32,992 nt of DNA from Lacticaseibacillus jixianensis (GTDB lineage: Bacteria; Bacillota; Bacilli; Lactobacillales; Lactobacillaceae): NCBI RefSeq assembly GCF_003946485.1, contig NZ_RHOJ01000029.1:1-32992 (forward strand). The letters are read 5' to 3'. Of the stretch, positions 31,767-32,992 are shown piece by piece; position 1 is the stretch's first letter; each line of letters starts with the position of its first letter. Both the position numbers and the translations under genes were made by a program. A model generated the notes under the pieces. It worked only from the letters and a program-made list of their open reading frames with translations. It was not told the origin of the DNA and made no database searches.

Positions 31767-32231
31767 TTAAGCGTCGAGGCTTTGGGCTTTGGCCACCAAA
31801 TCGGCGCTGAACTTCTCCAGGGCTTTGATGTCGTCTGCCTCAGGCGCCAAGTCGATCTTCACGTTCTCTGCACCCTTGGTGGCGCCGGTTTCGCTAAAGG
31901 CCTTGGCGAAGTCGTCAACGCTGGTGGCGAAATCATCGTAGAAGTGGTCGCCGCTGCCGCAGCAGCCGAAGACCTTCCCCGTCAGGTCAGTCGCCTTCAG
32001 GTCATCGTAAAAGTCCATGGCCTCGTCCGGCAGCACGCCCTCGTCGCCGTCAGAGTAAGTGTAGGTCGCCGTGACGCAAATGTCTGCGTCCTGGAAATCT
32101 TCTGCCATGGCCTGACTGACTTCAGTAGTGTCGACGGTGTAGCCGTATTTCTCCAGCTCTTCGGCGACGATCCCGGCGATTTCTTCGTCGTTGCCCGTCA
32201 TGCTGGCATAGACAATTCTTGCTGTTGGCAT
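31767..32231 (-). CDS. Flavodoxin
   Basis: 154 aa electron-transfer protein binding FMN. The phosphate-binding loop is YASMTGNDEEIA (usually SxTGNT), followed by the isoalloxazine-stacking loops TYTYSDGDEGVLPDEAMDFYDDL and GCCGSGDHFYDDFATSVDDF. Very acidic, as usual for flavodoxins, and cytosolic. AAGGGA lies about 10 nt upstream of the ATG. Its likely partners are ferredoxin/flavodoxin reductases, none of which is in the window. It may support the redox functions next to the peroxidase, but this is only a neighbourhood guess. Confidence 0.93.
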   Translation of the reverse strand: MPTARIVYASMTGNDEEIAGIVAEELEKYGYTVDTTEVSQAMAEDFQDADICVTATYTYSDGDEGVLPDEAMDFYDDLKATDLTGKVFGCCGSGDHFYDDFATSVDDFAKAFSETGATKGAENVKIDLAPEADDIKALEKFSADLVAKAQSLDA

Positions 32232-32277
32232 TAATTATGCGTCCCTTCGTGGTGTCGTCATTGATTCTAACTGGATG

Positions 32278-32307
32278 ATTATAGCAGAGAAGACTGGTGG
32301 GGGCCAA
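32278..32307 (-). promoter_or_regulatory. Promoter of the flavodoxin gene
   Basis: On the minus strand TTGGCC, 18-nt spacer and a perfect TATAAT (complement of 32278-32283) stand about 47 nt before the start. Confidence 0.6.
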
Positions 32308-32383
32308 GTGTGGCGTCAATCTTTGGTAGCTGGCTGGCCGTCCCTGTGGCATGATTGGATAAGGAAATGATGGGGGTTCGCCT

Positions 32384-32821
32384 ATGAGATTCTATCGCCA
32401 GTTCCGTGCTTATCTTGTGCGTCGAAAGGTGTGGGAGGTTACGGCTTACCTGTTTTTCGGTATCCTCACAACGTTGGTTAACGTGCTGATTTTTAGTGTC
32501 GCGTTTCGGCTACTCGAGTTGCCATGGCCAACCTCTAATAGCCTTTCGTGGCTGGTGTCAGTGATCTTTGCCTTTTTCACGAATAAGCTGTGGGTTTTCC
32601 ACTCAGGCGCTTCCGGTACGCGTTCAACCCTTTGGACGCTGTTAAAGTTTATGCTAGTCCGCATTCTCTCTTATGGGCTTGATATGCTGACAATGTGGCT
32701 GATTATCGATGCCATGCACGGCAACGAGCTTATTGCAAAGCTGATCACGCAGGTTTTGGTGGTTGCTGTGAACTACATATTTAGCAAGCTCTTTGTTTTT
32801 GCGGACTCGAACTCAGGGTGA
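32384..32821 (+). CDS. GtrA family membrane protein
   Basis: 145 aa with four membrane helices: VTAYLFFGILTTLVNVLIFSVAF, the SLSWLVSVIFAFFTNKLWVF segment, LVRILSYGLDMLTMWLII, and LITQVLVVAVNYIFSKLFVF. NxLSW...FFTNKxWVF and NYIFSKLFVF are the two GtrA signatures. GtrA-type proteins take part in moving lipid-linked sugars across the membrane for cell-surface glycan decoration. GGGGG precedes the ATG. The region after its stop is lower in GC and leads to an IS end; the usual partner glycosyltransferase is not seen. Confidence 0.92.
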   Translation: MRFYRQFRAYLVRRKVWEVTAYLFFGILTTLVNVLIFSVAFRLLELPWPTSNSLSWLVSVIFAFFTNKLWVFHSGASGTRSTLWTLLKFMLVRILSYGLDMLTMWLIIDAMHGNELIAKLITQVLVVAVNYIFSKLFVFADSNSG

Positions 32822-32908
32822 TTGACGCGTATAGATATTGGGGCTCGCGCCAGCCGCTGTTTACGATTGGCGCTATAGCCAGATAGAAAGACGGTATGAA
32901 CGCTATTT

Positions 32909-32992
32909 TGAGTGTTGAAGTGCCCTACAATTGTTAGACGATAAGTCTGATGATTGTGGGGCTTTTCTTATGACTAAGTACAGCAGCGAATT
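32909..32992 (+). mobile_element. Left end of a probable IS3-family (IS150-like) element, cut by the window edge
   Basis: The sequence TGTTGAAGTGCCCTACAATT followed by TGTTAGACG resembles the inverted repeat of IS150-group elements, and a small orfA-like gene begins directly behind it. The exact terminal base (32909 or 32913) is uncertain, and the right end lies outside. Confidence 0.5.
32970..32992 (+). CDS. N-terminal fragment of a transposase OrfA (IS3 family)
   Basis: The frame starts ATG 32970 and reads MTKYSSE before the window ends; a GTGGGG lies upstream. This is how OrfA proteins of IS150-type elements often begin (a short basic start before a helix-turn-helix). Seven residues do not prove it; the call rests mainly on the inverted-repeat-like sequence just upstream. 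Confidence 0.4.

Overview
The window looks like a chromosomal segment of a high-GC member of the Lactobacillaceae, plausibly Lacticaseibacillus or a relative. This is an inference from several signs: strong AGGAGG ribosome-binding sites, frequent TTG/GTG starts, LAB-type families (DUF3284, DUF4828, YxeA, Asp23/AmaP/DUF2273, PepS, DUF2252), an LPQTG-anchored MucBP protein with a KxYKxGKxW signal peptide, and GC-rich coding DNA throughout. Most of it is ordinary backbone with short transcription units separated by clear rho-independent terminators.

Layout. 1-4019 (+): the end of an unknown gene, then a phosphosulfolactate-synthase-like gene with an apparent 1-nt frameshift at its 5' end, a histidine phosphatase, a Cof-type HAD phosphatase overlapping a GNAT acetyltransferase, and an aldo/keto reductase. 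4174-6232 (-): a family 2 glycosyltransferase, then a two-gene unit of a minimal NfeD-like OB protein and an SPFH/stomatin protein. 6424-10947: a membrane-anchored GH25-fold protein lacking its catalytic acids, YxeA, DUF4828 (-), a Gfo/Idh/MocA oxidoreductase coupled to a DEAD-box helicase, and DUF3284. 11234-16675: a giant surface adhesin of about 1,813 aa with a lectin-like domain, 16 MucBP-type repeats and an LPQTG anchor, followed by tRNA-Arg(CCU) on the minus strand.

16968-20023: an M50-like membrane metalloprotease, then an alkaline-shock/envelope-stress operon (GlsB/YeaQ-like, AmaP, DUF2273, two Asp23 paralogues) behind a leader with three hairpins. 20235-22568: a fused ABC ATPase/permease of MacB type. 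22870-24297: a PTS EIIA-like protein with Tyr where the phosphorylated His should be, and a LacI-family regulator, with LacI/CcpA-type half-sites in front of both. 24350-24785: no gene, but a strongly base-paired segment whose GNRA loops and G-U pairs point to a minus-strand structured RNA that I cannot assign to a family; this is the most interesting non-coding signal. 24786-26018 (-): aminopeptidase PepS.

26383-32821: a TetR regulator with a perfect operator palindrome over its own promoter, DUF2252, a small unknown protein, a lipoprotein, a YihY/BrkB membrane protein, glutathione peroxidase (-), flavodoxin (-) and a GtrA-family protein. The right edge cuts into what looks like the left end of an IS3-family element.

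A short sequence family (10986-11017 and 27035-27066) lies directly behind two different terminators and is unexplained. Several proteins keep a catalytic fold but lose catalytic residues (GH25-like, EIIA-like), which suggests binding or regulatory roles.
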